Below are positions 1-12,224 of a stretch of 64,000 bases of DNA, in pieces. The translations under genes and the position numbers were made by a program. The DNA lies in the NCBI GenBank assembly GCA_011319805.1, contig SJRY01000228.1:1-64000 (forward strand), read 5' to 3'. Source of the stretch: Macrocybe gigantea (Eukaryota; Basidiomycota; Agaricomycetes; Agaricales; Callistosporiaceae). Positions within the stretch are counted from its first letter, which is position 1, and every line of letters starts with the position of its first letter. The notes beneath the pieces were generated by a model. That model was given only the letters and a program-made list of their open reading frames with translations, ran no database searches and was not told the DNA's origin.

Positions 1-773
1 AGTCTTTTTGCTTGTTTGCGAACCGAGGATCTACGCACTAAAAGTCCTAACTTTTGCTCCAGACAATGAGTTCGACTACCCTTTTGTCCTTGCTTGGCTT
101 GTGCGTACAAACAATCACCGAGAAGGTCCAGAATCCGCCTTACAATCGGTCAAAATTTTCGGGCTCGAATAGGAGTGCATGATCTCGCTTGCCAAATTCG
201 ATGTCTCCAAGTGCAGGCTTGGATCGGCCCAGCTGTAAACGTGGCGAGAACTGAAAGCTGGAAAGATGGTGATGTCGGCTTGAATGCTGAATCCTGACTT
301 TGTGATGGGCTCAAAGTTTATAAAGGCGAACAAATTGCCGCCTGACCTTCAATGATGATTAGATTCGAACTTGGTCCTGAACGGAAAAACACGTGAAACC
401 TCATGAGCCGGACAATGAACTGTCGTTTGTATTCAGGTTCAAATTCGCTGATGCATGTTTGGGGTGCCCGGAATATTGTGGTTCAGGTAAGCCAACACAC
501 TTGTCCAAACCACGCACTTGACATTGCATTTTAATGTTCGTACTTTCAAGATACGAAGCAAGAACTCACTGAGCGCGGGAGCAGGCGTGGCATGAAATAA
601 GGCACGCTTGGATCCGATCGTGTCGTCCCTAGTTAGCATGAATGGTTTCTGAACCGCAAAGAGAAGCTAGATTGCAATCAATTGGTATGATATTTAGGGT
701 ATTCTTACAAAAGAGCAGTGGTATATGACTGATCGACGCGTATGTTCCGCGTATATGCAATACATTTTGCCGT
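1..773. other. Left-edge region without a recognisable gene
   Basis: Only short, low-information open frames are present on both strands. None shows a domain, signal peptide or plausible exon chain. The right part probably holds the 3' untranslated region of the minus-strand RING gene that ends at about 774. A neighbouring gene may continue off the left edge, but nothing here supports naming it. Confidence 0.5.
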
Positions 774-1903
774 TTATACTTCACCAACCTTCCGCCGTTT
801 AGGACGTTGGTCGACAATAGCTTCCGGGGGCAGATTCTATCGAATGTGCAGTCAGGGATTATTATGAGACGATGAGCAGAAGTCGCAATTACCTCAACCG
901 GGAACGGACCCTCGACAATAAGAGATTCATCAATATCTGCCTCTGGAACATCTCTGGAAGACATTCCAGCCTGCCGTTTTGCTTGTTTCGATAGAGCTTT
1001 AAGTTTTCTGTTCAAAAGGGCAATCTACAAGCGGAAAAGTCAGCAAAGGAGTCTTGGAGGAGAAATTCAATTTTTTTGACCTGTCTGTCTCGGCTCTCGA
1101 TCGAGGCGTGTAGTTGCGCGATGTCTTCCTCTTTCCTTCGCAGCATCTTTTTGACCTTCTCGGTTGTATACCGCGCCTGTCGATATCTTTCCTTGGCGTC
1201 CTCTACCTGAGCCCTTGCCTCCGCCGCCAGGGCAAATATCTCTTCATAATGCTGCCGTGCCTCGTGGAGCTCCACTTGAAGACAAGTGACCTTGTTGTCT
1301 AGGAAGTCGGCCTCCCTGGCTTTGTCGTGCATGTCTTTTATCTGCCCGAGAAGCTCTCTTTTTTCTGCTCGTTCTTCCTCTAATTTCACAAAAACTGGAA
1401 GAAGGCGTTCTTCTAAATTCAAGGTCGTCATCATCAACGCGTCCTGGAATGAATTTGGTGTTGACACCGTTAGATTAGAACGTGAGGTAAAATCGTGAAA
1501 CAATTCACGGCGGTAGCTTGGTCGACGTTCGCGCCTTTGATCGCCTTCTTCAATTTCCTCCCAGCGCGGCGAATAGTGGAGGAAGACGCATCCGCGTTAA
1601 TCAAATCGAGCCCATCCTTCAATTCCACGGGTTGCGCCTTCTCTTCAACCTGCTCATTCGCTAACGTAACGAAGATTTGGCGAGGCTGTTCGTTCCCTTT
1701 CGGACGCCTGCATAGTGGGCAGGTTGGAATAGAACGACTTTTTACGAGGCAGTCTATGCAAAATCCATGTCCTGTGAGAAGATTTCCATCGTCAGCACGT
1801 TCTTCTTCCACGCTCGAGGACAGCCTTGCGTACCGCATGGAAGAAACCGAAATCGGTCGAGCGCGTACTCTTCTTTGCATATCTCGCATTCAATACGTGC
1901 CAT
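774..1903 (-). CDS. RING-finger protein with long coiled coil (putative E3 ubiquitin ligase)
   Basis: The spliced N-terminus gives a C3HC4 RING finger: CEIC near the start, then PCGHGFCIDC, then TCPLC. The CGH part only appears after removing an intron at 1772-1834, which supports both the intron and the start at 1903. A basic linker follows, then about 130 residues of heptad-rich sequence (LEERLLPVFVKLEEERAEKR onward), and a short basic tail ending PKRRKVGEV. Further introns lie at about 1440-1505, 1025-1080 and 840-895. RING proteins of this layout normally act as E3 ubiquitin ligases, with the coiled coil for dimerisation or substrate binding. The substrate is unknown; a TRAIP-like protein is one possibility, but I see no diagnostic motif. 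It is divergent from RPA34, sharing about 220 bases of promoter. Confidence 0.8.
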
Positions 1904-2125
1904 ATCTTGCGTTGATGGTGGTGGGTCTACGACACAGTATAAGAGGTAGGTCGGTGAGAGAGAGCTGCCCGTCGTTGAGCGCGTCGAACACGGTCAGGGG
2001 CAAAGCACGTGAATCCGCGTACACTTGAGCCTGGCATTGTTTGGTTTCAGGGTTGATGCCTTCCGATGCAAATACGTCCCGAAACGGACAGGGTAACTTG
2101 CACAGGAAAGCAAAAATCCGCAAAC
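1904..2125. promoter_or_regulatory. Shared divergent promoter, RING gene / RPA34
   Basis: This 222-base interval separates the start codons of the minus-strand RING gene and the plus-strand RPA34 gene, so both must be driven from here. I see no clear TATA box. The assignment rests on gene arrangement only. Confidence 0.45.
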
Positions 2126-3113
2126 ATGCCCTCATCACCCTCGTCGTCCTCGTCGGCTTCTTCATCGCCAGAGCCGGAAGAAGTGATAAGCTTGATTCAA
2201 AAGCCGAAGGCAGCAAAGAAACACAAGTCGAAAGCAGACAAGGGAAGGAACGAAGGTGTCGATCCTTCGTGGGCGTTCGCACCGCCCTCTGGCTATGAAC
2301 TTGTGGAAGGTGGAGTTGACGCCGGGGAATTTGATTGGGACACCATCGCGAATAACGACGATTTGGAGCTTTGTCTCATCCGCGTGCCTGAGAATGTACG
2401 TTGTTATGGATTCAGTCTATGCGTCTATGTCAACTCTGAACATTTGTACACCTAGATTAAACCAAAATATCTCGAAAATCTGACCATCCAAACACCCCAT
2501 CCCCTCCAAAAAGCTCGATAGTTGGCTCGTTAAAACGCAAACACGCAACCTTTGACGTCTGGTATGTTGGCGAAGACAACGACGACGAGCTGCCCGTCGG
2601 TGGGGAAGAGATGAGAGGCATCTCGTGTCTCTTGCCTCGGAAAAGCGAAAAAGGAAAGCTTTATCCTGGTGCGGCTGCATTTAATCTGCGAGAGCGTTAG
2701 ATAGCTTATGGCGTCCTGATGCAGCGCCCAAGCCTATCACTAGACACCTAGTGTTGTCAGGTCAGGCAGCGACTCCCAGCCCAATGCAGACGGCCGATTC
2801 CACACCTGCAGAGGCAATAGAGAAATCTCGCAATCCACCCCGAGAATCCTACCCAAAAGAACTTTTAATACACAGATTCATGCCTTACGGCTCACTCAGC
2901 GCACCGGACGAAAAGGAATCGGCCCCGATGGAGGTGGACACTACGCTTTCGTCACCAAAATCACCCGAGTCACCGAAGAAAAAGCATACCCTCAAGGAAG
3001 AGACGGGGCCGTCGAAGGAGCAGAGCAAAAAGGAGAAAAGCAAGAAGAGAAAAAGCAGCGATCATGAAGCCTCGCGTCCGAAGAAGAGCAAAAAAGCGAA
3101 AACCACGTCTTGA
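2126..3113 (+). CDS. RPA34: RNA polymerase I subunit RPA34 (A34.5/CAST family), with a frame break
   Basis: A Ser-rich acidic N-terminus is followed by the A34.5 core: a PPSGYELVEGG strand, ELCLIRVPE, later LKRKHATFDVW and a GISCLLP strand. The C-terminus is very lysine-rich (KKEKSKKRKS, PKKSKKAKTTS), as is typical of the family. The protein pairs with the A49 subunit on RNA polymerase I and supports rRNA transcription in the nucleolus. Introns are 2396-2455 and 2669-2724. In exon 2 the frame shifts by one base at an A5 run (2508-2512): sequence before it continues the family fold in one frame and sequence after it in another. One more A would join them. This is either a sequence error or a real lesion; see findings. 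Confidence 0.82.
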
Positions 3114-3375
3114 TGATACTCAAATGCTATGCCATTTGTATTTCCGCCCTAGCGTGATTTTGCACACATCTAGGAATGAGATCGTGGATGAGCGCTAAGG
3201 CGCCAGAGCAACAAAGGGAAAGAGGGAGAAGCAAAAGCGTCATCACAAAAAGTGAAAGAGACAGGGAAAAACATATGATGCTGTATGAAAAACGGCGTGC
3301 ACATTGAATGAATAACGTTAACTCAAGTTACTTGAGATTAATAAGAGTGAAGGGAGGGTGGGGTGATTGAATTGC

Positions 3376-5692
3376 TTAACCAACATCCATGTTATCCTCT
3401 GTGGCTCTTTCCTTTCCTTTGCTAGTCCGTTGACTGTCGTTTGAATGCTGCGACAGTATCGCCTGCACCTCCTCGTCAACGCCTTGATATATACTCTCCT
3501 GCGGGAACCCCCATATCCGCCCCGGATGCTCCCTCTGCTTCTGCTCGAAAACGGACCCAACCTTATCCACCCACATCCGCCGCGTCTCCACGAGCTGCGT
3601 GAGCTGGTCGTTCACCCGCAGTCGGTTCTCCTCGTCCGCGTTCAGTCCCACCGCGGCGGGGCAGGGTTGCGGGCCGACAGGGTTGACGTTCGCGTCCCCG
3701 TTCGCATCCGCCACCTTCTTTTTCTTCTTCGACATCTTCGGCGCATCCTTGTTCTGCAGCTTGCTATATAACGTGGTGAGGTTCTTGTCGATCGAGTCGC
3801 GCACTTCCAGGTACTCCTGATATCCAAGGCGGTCGCGCGCGATGCTCACGAGCCGCTTCTTCCTCGCTTTGTTCGTCGCCACGACTCTTCGCAGATCCTT
3901 CTGAGCATGACGCAGAGCCGTTGCTATCGGATCGTCAACTTTCTGTGTGAAATCGGGCTACACGGAGACAGGGTTAGCGTGACGAACGCAGGCGGGAAAG
4001 GATACTCACAACTCCATCCAATAACCCATGCAACCGCATCGTGTCTCGTATCCGGTTCTCCAAGTCTGACACGTTCATCTTTTCTCTTCTCGCAGCCGCT
4101 GCGCCACTTCCTCCAGGTCGCCCCTCCATAGCGTCCTCAGCAGCTTTCACTCCCTTCCAAACATTCTTATCTTTATCTGGCATCGACAGTAGAGCGCTTA
4201 TGACGCGTTCTGTCAGAGGGCCGTGCCCTTTCTCCTCTGTGAGCAGGTCCGTTTCTATCAATGTTGATGGGTCCCATCTTGGAACAGGCGCCGCGAACTG
4301 AGAGGGAGGTGCCTCCTGTGGATCCGTGAAGGCCGCGACGGGAGGTAATATTCCCGAATCCTGATCTTCCCACATGTCCAAGTAATGCCGACCCAGTTTG
4401 GGCATCACGAACGGCTCTACCTCATCGCCAGTGTACTCCAGAAATCCGACGTCTTCTTCCCTTATGTTCCGTAGCCAAGGTTCTATGCTAGAATAAAAGC
4501 TCGTGACAAGGATCTGTGCAGGGATCTTTTGCTTGCTAAAGTCTTCCATAACTTCTGTCGGTTTACTCGGGCCAGGTATTGGCGGCGGGGCACGGGTGGA
4601 CGAGGAGGTAAGAGAGAGGATGACGGCGGTACGGAAAAATCTGGTCCGGTCGACGGCTGAACCAATGTTTAGATGAGCAAATAGGACTCCAAACTCTGGA
4701 ATGACGAACTTTGAAATGCGTTGCAGCCGCTGGCACAACAGGTTTCTGAGGTTTGGGAGGTAGCGGTGGGACAGATGGATGGGTTACGGGGGTGTAGACT
4801 TAAGAGGCCGTTGGAATTCTATAACAGATGGGTAAGCGAACGGTCTGGTCCAAACCTCAGAGTATGAAATACCGGATTCAACGTCACTTTCATCAAGCTC
4901 TCGTTTCCGCTTCTTTTTCTTCTTTTTCAACTCCTCAGCAGTTCTTAGGTCCAGAGAGCCATCAGATAGGTCAGATTATTGGAAGATAAACAGCCTTACA
5001 GTCTGCGAGGGTCGAGAGATGACCGTTGAGACGGTGGAACTGACGGTGGGGGTTGTGCCGAGAGACGAGGTTTGCCCACCTGAGCACCGAGAGAAGTTGC
5101 TGATCTCGTTTCATCGACGTCCAAGACAGGCGTGACTGGGTATAAAGCACGGAGATGCGTTCCGATAGGCAGCATGGAAGCCGATACATCCACGGATGGA
5201 ATCAATTCAAGGATAGTCGAGCAACGGAGTGAGGAGCATAACATCCATCGCAGGATTTCAAGCGTCCGAAATCCATATGAAGGATATGTTGAAGAGGGAA
5301 GAATATCGTGACATTGGAAAGGTGCCACATATGCATGGATAATGCAACAGTTGGAGACAGACGAGAACAAGTCCTGTCAGGAAATTTATGACGCGTCCGA
5401 ATATGTTACACGTACAATCACGCTCGCGTTTAATTTTGTCGACCGCTTTCGCTTTTCCCTTCTCTTTCTCCTTCATGCGACGCATAGACTCTTCAATGGT
5501 CTTCAAGTCTTCTCCGGCTTTCTTGGCCCGGGCCAAGCTGGCCTTTTTCAGTTCTTTGAGTTCATCATGTAGTTGCTCCAGGTCTAGCGTCGGTGGTATA
5601 GAGTCCGAAATCTTCTTCAGTAGCGATGACTGCAATGGAATCGGGGTGGTGAACGGAGATAGTTTGGACGACATTTCGGCCGACGCAGTCAC
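3376..5692 (-). CDS. NGG1: SAGA/ADA histone acetyltransferase adaptor Ada3/Ngg1
   Basis: The C-terminal Ada3 domain is clear: VSDLENRIRDTMRLHGLL, then after an intron ARKKRLVSIARDRLGYQEYL and EVRDSIDKNLTTLYSKLQNK followed by a KKKKK stretch. The N-terminal exon (5692 down to about 5410) reads SSKLSPFTTPIPLQSSLLKK and a Leu/Lys-rich helix, which fits the fungal N-terminal region. Middle exons include PFVMPKLGRHYLDMWEDQDS and a Lys-rich nuclear signal near 4910. Ada3 links Gcn5 and Ada2 inside the SAGA and ADA complexes and supports histone H3 acetylation at promoters. At least five introns are needed; only some borders are clear. The first Met at 5692 was used, with an alternative at 5674. Convergent with RPA34, divergent from the SLC41 gene. 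Confidence 0.85.
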
Positions 5693-5961
5693 GATGACCG
5701 TCCGAGAAGGTATGTCCTAGGGGTATTCCAGAGCGCTGAATCCAACTATGTGGATATCAGAGCGGGTCGACCGACGAGGAGTCGAGATATGAGAGACCGG
5801 CGTCGCCTGATTCGAGGTCGGAAACAAGGTGCGAACTAAGGTTTAACAGATCACGAGTTCGATTGCCTCAGAATTCACACGGACACTACGCGACAACGAT
5901 CCCGTCTTCGACGCCATCCCACCACGGCGCACATCATGTCTTTCTAATTTGTTTGAAAAAA
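5693..5961. promoter_or_regulatory. Shared divergent promoter, Ada3 / SLC41 transporter
   Basis: This interval lies between the start of the minus-strand Ada3 gene and the preferred start of the plus-strand transporter. An upstream in-frame ATG of the transporter at 5863 falls inside it, so part may be coding. No convincing core element was seen. Confidence 0.4.
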
Positions 5962-7924
5962 ATGGTCTCCATTTTCCATGAGGACTCCTCCGTTGAGGAG
6001 GATATCGAAATGATTGGCCTGCGTCACGCCACCGAGCGCTCGACTACGGACGACCACTCGGCAAACGGTCATGGCCACTACCCCGCTAAGAAAGTCTCAG
6101 AGGAGCATGAATCCGACGACGAGGATGACAGTGGAGTAGGTGGCGAAGATAGCCACCGTGCGCTTCTAGGCTCGACGGAGCGCGTTCGCCCTCGAAGAGA
6201 GCTTTTCAACAACCTGCGAGCCTACTGGAATCAAGTTCAAAACATCGTAGTTGAGGTAATGCACGATGCAATTCTCGACCGCTTTACCTAACGATTTGAG
6301 TTTAGAGCGCGCCTACCTGCTTCTGACTACGATTAGTTTGCTATTTACGGGAAAATTACTAGAGCAAGTGTCCGTGAGTAGCCAGTCCTCTTTAGTCGCC
6401 CTATGTCTCATACCCTCATTCAGCGCTGGCGGGCTATGCGAGAAGTCCATCAGCTAATTATGATCATACCAGTTATCCTCAATCTCAAAGGAAATCTGGA
6501 AATGAATTTATCAGCTCGCCTTGGAACTGCTGCCAACACGAACGAACTAGACGACCTAAGGTCCGCAAGTCAATGATATTTGGAAATCTCTCTCTATTGC
6601 AAGTGCAAGCTACCGTTGTTTCCTTCGTGGCTGCAGTCATTGCACTGTTGTTAGGCCGCATATTACCTTTCATATTCCCCTCTCCGGAATCTGCCACGTT
6701 GGCCAATGGCGCTTCCGAGATTTCATCAGCGGCCAATTCCACTCGTTCGTTATTCCACCCAATAAACTATGCAATTTTAGACCCTAGAAGACCCATTCCA
6801 CATCCTATTTCGCCTTTAAAACCCAGAACTGGAATACCAACGTAGGTCGCCTCTCGCTCTTATTGTGTTCCGACGCTTAACTTGTTTCAACCAGCCTCAT
6901 CATGGTTGCCTCCACCTCCATGACTGCCGCTTGTCTTTCTGGTGTATTTCTCGGTTCATTCATGTGTGCTCTAATTGTCTTATGTTGGCGGTTTGGTCGT
7001 GACCCTGGTATGTCGGAATCTGACTAGATCACGGATCAACGCTTCACTTCCTTGATATCCAGATAACATAGCCCCGCCAGTGGCATCATGTCTCGGCGAC
7101 TTGATCACTCTGTGCTTTGTCGGCCTGACATCGTCGGTCCTCATTCTCGTCATCGACACGCCTATTCCTTTCGTTGTCGGCATCCTCGTCGTTATCTCCT
7201 CCACCACGTGTCTAATACTCACCCTTCGTAATCGTCATGTTCGACCGCTCCTTAGCCAGGGATGGACGCCTCTTTTTGGCGCCATGGTAATCAGCAGTGG
7301 CACAGGTATTGTTCTGGACAGATTCGTGAGCAGATATGAGGGTTTTGCCATGTTAGCTGTCGTTATAAGCGGTCTGTATTCAATCATTGTCTGCATGAGA
7401 TTTAAATTTAACGTTATTCTAGGCCTGCCCGGGAGTGTCGGCTCCATCTTCGTATCTCGGCTGTCCACTTCTCTTCACGCTGCGGCTCTCTCAATTTCAC
7501 CAAGTACCGCTCGTTCCCTTGGCAGCAAGCCCACACCCGAGCCTAGCAGGCGGCTTGTAATGATGACACTTCTCTTCGTCACCCTCCCGTGGAGATCATC
7601 TTCCTCAGCGTCTTGCACGGACTGGGCTGGCTGCACCTTCCCTTCCTATTTGTCGCGTTCTCCGTCGTATTCTTCTTCTGCGCTGTACGTCTTTTGCTAT
7701 CATCATGGACACGAGTCTTTTGATGACTCTATGTCTTACAGGTCTTCATTTCCCTGGTTATTGCTCAATCATTAACCGACTTTCTTTGGTCGAAACAAAA
7801 GGATCCGGACATGTATGCCCTTCCAATCCACTCGGCTCTCATGGACCTCGTTGGCCAATTGTTGCTTGTTATATGCTTCGAGATTGTCCAGACGCTCGGT
7901 GCGCGTGTTCGCATGAGGGCCTGA
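5962..7924 (+). CDS. SLC41-family (MgtE-like) divalent cation transporter
   Basis: The hallmark MgtE/SLC41 repeat is present twice. The first is FLLIPVILNLKGNLEMNLSA followed by RLGTAANTNELDDLRSAS. The second is RDPDNIAPPVASCLGDLIT with VVISGLPGSVGSIFVSRLST. A late segment, DPDMYALPIHSALMDLVGQL, matches the end of the second repeat. Several hydrophobic segments suggest about ten membrane helices. The N-terminus is acidic and cytosolic (VSEEHESDDEDDSGVGGEDS). SLC41 proteins move Mg2+ across plasma or organelle membranes. Introns interrupt the gene at about 6255-6310, 6365-6475, 6845-6900, 7005-7065, 7365-7425 and 7685-7745; some are approximate. An in-frame upstream ATG at 5863 would add 33 residues. 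The final stop follows GARVRMRA. It is convergent with the PL14 gene. Confidence 0.87.
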
Positions 7925-8110
7925 AAACCCGAAGCCACGGATCTTGCTTACTCGGTCGCGATTGGTGCAAACACCTTGCTGTTGATATCATGTGTCGTCC
8001 CTTCCTTTTCCTCATACTGTAATGCTTGACCCGTAAACCATGGACAGCTAATAAAGAACAATAATTTAATTTATTCTTCATCCCGGATATACTGTAATAT
8101 GAATTGGATC

Positions 8111-9672
8111 TCATACAAGCCTATCTTCGCGAATGAGCACAAAGTCCTTGAACCACGCGTATTGATCTCTCGGAGTTGCAAATCGTGTATCATGACCGCC
8201 AAAAAAGGTACTGTAATCCGTCAAGGTCAGTATCATACTGTTGTGCCCTCGGGTGCTAGACTAACGAACCTGAAAAACAGGCCAACGAAAGCTATTGGTT
8301 TGCGCTCTGCTGCGCTTACGCTAACGATCCCTTCGCCTCCGTCTAGGAATGGAACTTGAGGGTTACAGAGCTGTCCGCAGTGAGCGTCTCATTCACTTGC
8401 GGACGAGCGGGTATAAAGACCATATCTCCTTGGTCAAGATAAGTCGCATGTTCATGTTCTGTAAGCGTCTCTTCTGCATCAGGAACAGGTGCGCCAGGAC
8501 GACTGCGTTTCGACCAACTCGAACCTCCTTCTTTCCTCCGAGGCTTACTGCGATAGAACACATCTGCGCGATGCATTACCTGTTTGCCGTTGACCAGGAG
8601 AGTGAAGATCCCGTCCTGCTTTCCTGGCGTATTGAGGACAACAGTCTGTTGCACGGTCGTCCAAGCGCCCCGGCTCCAGTAGAACGAACCTCTTCCGACA
8701 GACAGGCCATAATCCACATCGCAGACGGATTGGGGATGATGGCAGAGTTCCCAGGTCTGTTCATCTTTCGGCGCGTACTATGCAAGACAGAAAATGATCA
8801 GCGGAGGGTTTTGCGGGGAAAACACCGAAAGCAAACGGACTGACGAGATATAATTCACCCACTCCGTTCCCCCTCCACATCAACCTGGTACTGAAACAGT
8901 CCCGCGCTTCGTCACCTCCAGAACAGCTGCGACGACCTCCATATAAGCCCGGCATTTTTCCTCCCTGTACCCAATTGAAATTGGCTGGAAAATATACGCT
9001 GTACTGTAAGGTGACGTTCCTCGCGGTTGCGATGTCTAGCGGAGCGGCATAGAACTGCGCCCCTCCGATAGGTCTACCGGCTGGATTGACAGAGCCCCTG
9101 GGATAAAACACTTGGAGCATCGAATGACCCTTGCCAACGTCTTCGGTGTAGTTCGATGGTATCTCCATCTCGTTCTTCGGGGCTGGAGAAGACGCATGCT
9201 CCATCTCAGTTGGCTTGATGTTGACAATTCTAACGTTGTCTTTTCCGGACGAGAAGAACGATATTTTGAACGCGCTAAGATCCGTCATCTTCGCAGGAGA
9301 AGCCCACGTAGTCTTTGATATTGTGACGGTTGACTTTGGGACCGAGACACTGATTGTCGACATGACAGTCGACAAAAGCGTCGTGGTCGTCGTAACGGTC
9401 TGGGATGGAGAGGCCACCGAAGGTTGTGCTGGCGCTGGGTTGAATGCCGTTGGACCCGAAGCAGGTATCGGCAATCCCGTCGTGGATGGTGCCACCGCAG
9501 GAGAAGATAAGTAAGTTGCTGTCTCCGCTGGCGCTGTTACAATAGCGTTAGAGGTGACTGTCTCTGTGACCCAGACCGACAACCAGCTTGTGCTTGTGAT
9601 GACCGAAGCATAAGCGGCTGCACCTGTAGCAGCCAACACAACTGGGGCAATGCGGCTCAGTATGAGGATCAT
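8111..9672 (-). CDS. Secreted polysaccharide lyase family 14-like protein
   Basis: The N-terminus is a signal peptide (MILILSRIAPVVLAATGAAA), followed by about 110 residues of Ser/Thr/Pro linker. The catalytic-type domain then reads LQVFYPRGSVNPAG, GGAQFYAAPLD, NVTLQYSVYFPANFNWVQGG and KMPGLYGG, then CFSTRLMWRGNGVGELYLYAP. It ends VGLFFSTFFGGHDTRFATPR and QYAWFKDFVLIRE. This series matches the fungal polysaccharide lyase 14 (alginate or glucuronan lyase-like) family. Small introns lie near 8780-8840, 8310-8365 and 8205-8265. A Ser/Arg-rich insert of about 60 residues (about 8370-8560) interrupts the C-terminal part and may be a loop. The substrate is unknown; family members cleave uronic-acid polymers by beta-elimination. 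Confidence 0.87.
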
Positions 9673-9959
9673 CGTGAAGGCATTGAAAGTGGTGTGCTGG
9701 CTGACAGCGCCACTTCAATCACGAACTGATCAGGCTAGAAAAAGATGGTTTAGACTCCAATTTTCTCGCTGCTCATAGCGGCTTGCTGACTGCGGGAATT
9801 TTTTTTTTTGTAGAAGTTTGATCGTAAACTAACCGGTCCCATTCAGCCACCATTTAGCGGCGTGCACCACAAGCCATACTGGAATTTGCGCCCTCTGGCC
9901 GACATGGAGAAGAATGACGACTTCCGGCTTCTGAAGACCAAACACACGATTTTATTTTC
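9673..9959. other. Intergenic, upstream of the PL14 gene
   Basis: This contains the PL14 promoter on the minus strand and a T-rich run near 9800. I see no coding signal. Confidence 0.4.
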
Positions 9960-10620
9960 TATATCTATCCTGAGATGTGATGTCTGAAGTGGTGCACTTA
10001 CGAGTTTCTTTGTTAACCGACAGCATCCCCCATTCCGCAGCCAATGCCTACAACACCCACTCTCAGTTCAGTAACGTCCAAGCCCTTTATGACTTAATCC
10101 TCTCCCCTGAGCGCCTCTATTGAGGCTGACTTCGTACACCTACTTGAAGATGTCGCCTTTTGTTTTGGGTCTCATTTTGGGGTCGGGATCGTGGTAGTGG
10201 CTTTGATATGCTTATTCCTCTGACTGCGCCGTCATCGTCGAAGTGAGTCTCACGCCTTTCTAGGAATTGACCGCATCGCATTGATATCTTACTCATCGAC
10301 AGGCGCTTCCACAAGCAGCGTCTAGGCTTCGGGGGATATGCGTAGGGGCTCGGAGGCGGGCCTTCTGCACTCAAACAATCGCACGATTGCTGTGGGGTGC
10401 CCAGCCGAGTCCCATAGATATGAGCATGAAGAGGAGGGGCGTGAATGGCTCGGATGCATCCTGCATCATTCATTCGGGCAGGAACAAAAGCCGCCTCATG
10501 AAGAGACTACCGGACCTGAATTTGGACCTTTCTTTCCTTATTACGAGCCTACACCTAGCTATTCCCGAACTCTCCGTGGTTGTTATGAAAGCAGGACAAA
10601 CTGAAATCTTTTGTATGTCT
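9960..10620 (+). pseudogene. Relic of a PPxY-type single-pass membrane protein gene
   Basis: In plus-strand frames there is a Ser/Thr-rich stretch (TTPTLSSVTSKPF), then a membrane helix (GVGIVVVALICLFL) directly followed by basic residues (RRHRR). That is the stalk, helix and stop-transfer order of the membrane family found elsewhere in the window. Stops interrupt the frame after the stalk and inside the helix border, and no complete exon chain can be built. A tail with many charged residues follows to about 10600. I read it as a decayed paralogue, but this rests on layout rather than strong sequence identity. Confidence 0.35.
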
Positions 10621-10944
10621 CCTGATTCAGTCAAAAATTTTTTTTCTCTTAAATTTTGAAGGATCATGCTATCAATTTTCGCATTCCCCTGCGCTTAGCG
10701 AATTCCGAGGTTCGGAAGGAGGGATACTCTTTGCAATGACGAACTGTGCATGCGGTGTAAGGCTATGAATACAATTCCATCTGATTGACGTTGGTAGATC
10801 AAACGAGGCTCGACTTTTGAGGCATTGTTTCACCAACCAAACTATCACAATTCTGATGCAAGATGGAAGTTGGCAATTATGACAATGGCCCGAGTCCCTC
10901 CATGTTCGGAGATCGCTCTCGACATCTTGTTCGTGCCCTCAAAC

Positions 10945-11776
10945 ATGCAGTTCGTCATTCCACACATTCTATCCCCACCACCAACGATATTGACTAGCTA
11001 TCTACTCACCATCCTAGGTCTGCTGGTCCAGCTTGCACTCAGGCTACCGGGTGCGGTGCCCCTAGGCCCATCACGCTCATTAAAACGTAGCGAATGTTTT
11101 GTTGGGCCAGCGCGACTCTGCTTACGCGAATTTTCAGGATTTTTGCAACGGTTACCGTCTCTGTACCTTCTACCCGCATCTTGCCAATTACCTGTCTGCC
11201 AACGTCGACAACGACGGTGACGACGACGGTTTATGTGACCCCGTCGTATTCACTGATTAATGGGCCTCGTCAAACCAACAGGCCGGACAACGAAGGGGCG
11301 CCTGCCGTCTACCAGCCCGCTATGATAGGAGGACTTTTTGCGGGAATTGTCGTTTTCACTATTGGGCTCTTCCTTGCATATGTCTTGCAACGCCGAAGGC
11401 GGCGCAAAAGGCAAAACACAACAGTGTATCCTTTTCGATCTACGAGACATGAAGAGACGCCTCTGCCCCTAAAAGGTAGGCGCACTTTACTTCGATGGTG
11501 CGGTTTGCATGGCTGACATATGAGCACCTTATGATAGGTCCGCCGGGCATATGGCGGCGACATTCTGGGAGTTTCTTCTTTCGCATTCGTCGACGGATAG
11601 AAAGTCTCCTGGGCCATCAGCCCACCGAAGTGAGAAGTCTAGTGAATCTAATGGATCTAGTGTTGTACAGGATTGCGGCCTTGGAGGCAAGGCACCAAGA
11701 ACGAGATCCAGAAGCACATCGTTATGACCCTGTGGCACCCCCCGAGTACAGTTCGGTTTATCGTGTCAGTACTTGA
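10945..11776 (+). CDS. Single-pass membrane protein with Thr-rich stalk and PPEY tail (family member a)
   Basis: The order is: a possible signal segment near 10945; a Thr/Val-rich stalk (TSTTTVTTTVYVTPS); a membrane helix (AMIGGLFAGIVVFTIGLFLA); a strongly basic stop-transfer (RRRRRKRQ); and, after an intron (about 11476-11537), a cytosolic tail with a Leu/Glu helix (LYRIAALEARHQERDPE). It ends with APPEYSSVY. The tail PPEY is a PPxY motif, known to bind WW domains such as those of Nedd4/Rsp5 ubiquitin ligases. The function is not known; a surface sensor is an inference from the layout. The first exons are not convincing, and the W-x-D-P ectodomain seen in relatives was not found here, so the 5' end may be decayed. 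Confidence 0.5.
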
Positions 11777-12224
11777 GTTGGGAGGGAGACCGGGGACTTT
11801 TCAATTCGTAATCATGTTATCTACGTAGCTGTACAGTATTTTTGGAGGTGGTCATCTCTGATTTCTATGTATGATTGATGAACAGTAGTCGTGGGAAAAA
11901 AACGGAAGCTACTCACAATCTCTTCATTTGGTTCCATCCTCATGGAGAACTCACATAATGGATTCGATAACCGGATTTTTTACACTTTGCTTGCCAGAAA
12001 TATGAGGTAAGTATCGAACGAAATGGTCCATTAAGAGTCTCACGCAGGTCTTCCCACCATTTTTCTCCCACATTTAGGCCTCATCTATCAACACCAGGAG
12101 TAATAATGATTCCAACAAACTGCATCCGACTGATCCTGTCTCGCAGAATGAGTGATTGATGGAGCACTCAGAGTGACACTTCTATTCTTGCCGCGGCGTA
12201 TATTAACCATCCACGACAAATTCC
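11777..12224. other. Intergenic between family members a and b
   Basis: AT-rich, with short open frames only. No coding or RNA signal seen. It probably contains the 3' end of member a and the promoter of member b. Confidence 0.4.
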
